From Betaproteobacteria bacterium (GTDB lineage: Bacteria; Pseudomonadota; Gammaproteobacteria; Burkholderiales; Ferrovaceae), in the NCBI GenBank assembly GCA_028870615.1, contig JAGWPH010000269.1, forward strand, positions 1 to 7,663: a DNA stretch of 7,663 bases. The letters are read 5' to 3'. Made by a program: the position numbers and the translations under genes. Within the stretch, counting starts at the first letter, position 1. Each line of letters opens with the position of its first letter. A model generated the notes under the pieces. That model was not told the DNA's origin. It saw nothing but the letters and a program-made list of their open reading frames with translations, and did not search any database. Below, in pieces: positions 6,110 through 7,663 of the stretch.

Positions 6110-7663
6110 TCAAACGAGTGATACCAGTTCACGTGCCGCACGCTTGCGGTCATGCTCCAGGAGATGCCGTTTGCGAATGCGGATAATTTTAGGGGTAATC
6201 TCAACCAGTTCATCGTCATTGATGAATTCGATGGCAGACTCCAGGGTTAAAGCGACAGGTGGCGTCAGTGCCACGGCTTCATCCTTGCCAGAGGCCCGCA
6301 CATTGGTTAGCTGTTTGCCTTTGATTGGATTGACCACCAGATCATTATCGCGGCTGTGAATGCCGATGATCATGCCTTCATAGACCCGATCGCCCGGAAC
6401 AACAAACATGCGCCCACGCTCCTGCAATTTCCATAGTGCATATGCCACGGCTTCACCCATTTCTGCCGAGACCAGTACACCATTGCGACGCGAAGCAATT
6501 TCGGGTTTCATGGGAGCATAATCATCAAACACATGGCTCATCAATCCAGTCCCTCGAGTCAGGGTCAGAAATTCGGATTGAAACCCGATCAATCCACGCG
6601 CAGGAATTCGGTAGTCCAGGCGAACCCGTCCCCGGCTGTCCGACTGCATATCCTGCAGATCACCACGACGCTCTCCCAAAGCCTGCATCACCGGACCCTG
6701 GTGAGATTCATCAACGTCTACAGTCAACATTTCGAAAGGCTCACATTTCTGACCATTGATCTCTTTGATCAGCACTCTCGGACGAGAAACCGCCAGTTCA
6801 TAGCCTTCGCGCCTCATGTTCTCCAAGAGAATGGTAAGATGCAGCTCGCCCCGACCGGAGACCAGAAAGACATCTGTATCACCGGTCTCTTGTACGCGAA
6901 GAGCCACATTGCTCATTAATTCGCGGTCCAGTCGTTCGCGCAATTGGCGACTGGTAACAAACTTACCCACCTGGCCGGCAAACGGGGAGGTATTGACCTG
7001 AAAATTCATGGTCAAGGTAGGCTCGTCTACTGCAAGCATAGGAAGTGCTTCGGGACGATCTGGGTCGGCAATGGTCACACCTATACCAATGTCTTCGATA
7101 CCGTTGATAAGTACGATATCTCCTGCTTCTGCGCTTTCAAACTGAACCCGCTCCAGACCTTTAAAACCCAGTACCTGATTAACCCGGGCTTTCTTTGCTG
7201 GGCTACCCGGGCCACGCAAAACAGCCACTTCCTGACCGGGACGGATGCGTCCTCGATGAATACGGCCAATACCAATGCGTCCTACAAAGCTGGAATAATC
7301 GAGTGTGATGATTTGCAGTTGAAGTGGACCTTCAGGATCTCCCGCCCGTTCTGGTACATGTTTAACGATGGCTTCAAAAAGGGGGCGCAGATTTTCGCCG
7401 GGACGTTCCGGATCGAGGGAAGCGTAGCCCAGTAAAGCAGAAGCATACACGACGGGAAAATCCAGTTGTGCCTCGGTGGCACCTAGTTTGTCAAACAAAT
7501 CGAATGTGTGGTTCACTACCCAGTCCGGGCGGGCGCCGGGCCGATCGATTTTATTCACTACCACAATGGGTTTGAGGCCCAGCGCCAATGCCTTGCGTGT
7601 AACAAAACGGGTCTGCGGCATCGGTCCTTCCACCGCATCCACCAGCAGAAGCACGCCGTCCAC
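6110..7663 (-). CDS. typA: Ribosome-associated GTPase TypA/BipA, missing its N-terminus at the right edge
   Basis: A translational GTPase related to EF-G that binds the 70S ribosome and acts in ribosome assembly and stress or cold adaptation. Seen: 517 codons open to the window edge (the first is GTG, read as an internal Val). By remembered E. coli BipA, about 91 residues are missing, including the P-loop, switch I and DTPGH. Present are the G4 motif NKID (37-40), a G5-like YASAL (73-77), the beta-barrel domain II (about 113-205, [19 protein letters not shown]), domain III with [17 protein letters not shown] and VSGRGELHL (268-276), domain V (about 295-380, [37 protein letters not shown]) and the TypA-specific C-terminal domain (about 385-517, [38 protein letters not shown]). 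All segments are intact. The domain II to C-terminal sequence resembles betaproteobacterial TypA. It ends in TGA eight bases before rmuC, with no terminator between them. Confidence 0.97.
   Translation of the reverse strand: MDGVLLLVDAVEGPMPQTRFVTRKALALGLKPIVVVNKIDRPGARPDWVVNHTFDLFDKLGATEAQLDFPVVYASALLGYASLDPERPGENLRPLFEAIVKHVPERAGDPEGPLQLQIITLDYSSFVGRIGIGRIHRGRIRPGQEVAVLRGPGSPAKKARVNQVLGFKGLERVQFESAEAGDIVLINGIEDIGIGVTIADPDRPEALPMLAVDEPTLTMNFQVNTSPFAGQVGKFVTSRQLRERLDRELMSNVALRVQETGDTDVFLVSGRGELHLTILLENMRREGYELAVSRPRVLIKEINGQKCEPFEMLTVDVDESHQGPVMQALGERRGDLQDMQSDSRGRVRLDYRIPARGLIGFQSEFLTLTRGTGLMSHVFDDYAPMKPEIASRRNGVLVSAEMGEAVAYALWKLQERGRMFVVPGDRVYEGMIIGIHSRDNDLVVNPIKGKQLTNVRASGKDEAVALTPPVALTLESAIEFINDDELVEITPKIIRIRKRHLLEHDRKRAARELVSLV

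Noticed and set aside
6944..7435. Plus-strand open frame of 163 codons opposite typA
   Set aside because: It is antisense to strongly conserved TypA sequence; its translation has no recognisable domain and no clear ribosome binding site. The same reasoning removes the plus-strand frames at 790-1269, 1820-2263 and 5509-5913.
7661..7663. GTG at the right edge as the start of typA
   Set aside because: The frame continues past the window. The protein here begins inside the GTPase domain, without P-loop or DTPGH, so this GTG is an internal valine rather than a start or a sign of a truncated gene.

Overview
All genes in this 7.66 kb window lie on the minus strand, so it reads from right (7663) to left (1). 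It looks like the chromosome of a Gram-negative proteobacterium, most likely a betaproteobacterium. The surviving part of TypA, from domain II to the C-terminus (for example the stretches [19 protein letters not shown] and [17 protein letters not shown]), resembles what I remember of betaproteobacterial TypA more than enterobacterial BipA. A three-part envelope-spanning efflux pump with an outer-membrane lipoprotein confirms two membranes. I could not identify the genus. There are no RNA genes, insertion sequences, phage genes, CRISPR arrays or long repeats, and no gene-free stretch longer than 26 bases.

In transcription order the layout is as follows. (1) typA, 5'-truncated by the right edge (6110-7663), a ribosome-associated GTPase. 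(2) rmuC (4812-6101), a membrane-anchored coiled-coil protein with a nuclease-like domain. (3) A fused mobB-moaD gene (4042-4815) and (4) moaE (3568-4035); together these supply both subunits of molybdopterin synthase plus the GTP-binding MobB protein of molybdenum cofactor maturation. (5) A NodT-family outer-membrane channel lipoprotein (2112-3581), (6) a periplasmic adaptor (907-2085) and (7) the first 297 codons of an RND (HAE1-type) inner-membrane pump, cut by the left edge (1-893). Genes 5-7 make a complete tripartite efflux system.

The seven genes are packed head to tail. The junctions are +8, -4, +6, -14, +26 and +13 bases, which leaves no room for an intergenic promoter or terminator. 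They may therefore be read as one long transcript joining unrelated functions (translation GTPase, DNA maintenance, molybdenum cofactor, efflux), unless promoters lie inside coding sequence.

The least ordinary part is the molybdenum-cofactor pair. MobB and MoaD are one 257-residue chain that keeps the MobB P-loop and the free MoaD C-terminal Gly-Gly. The codons for that Gly-Gly also form the ribosome binding site of moaE. A good Shine-Dalgarno-like sequence followed by GTG lies exactly at the MobB/MoaD junction and could give a separate MoaD. Everything else is a conventional set of well-known families, and I found no evidence of a wholly new system.
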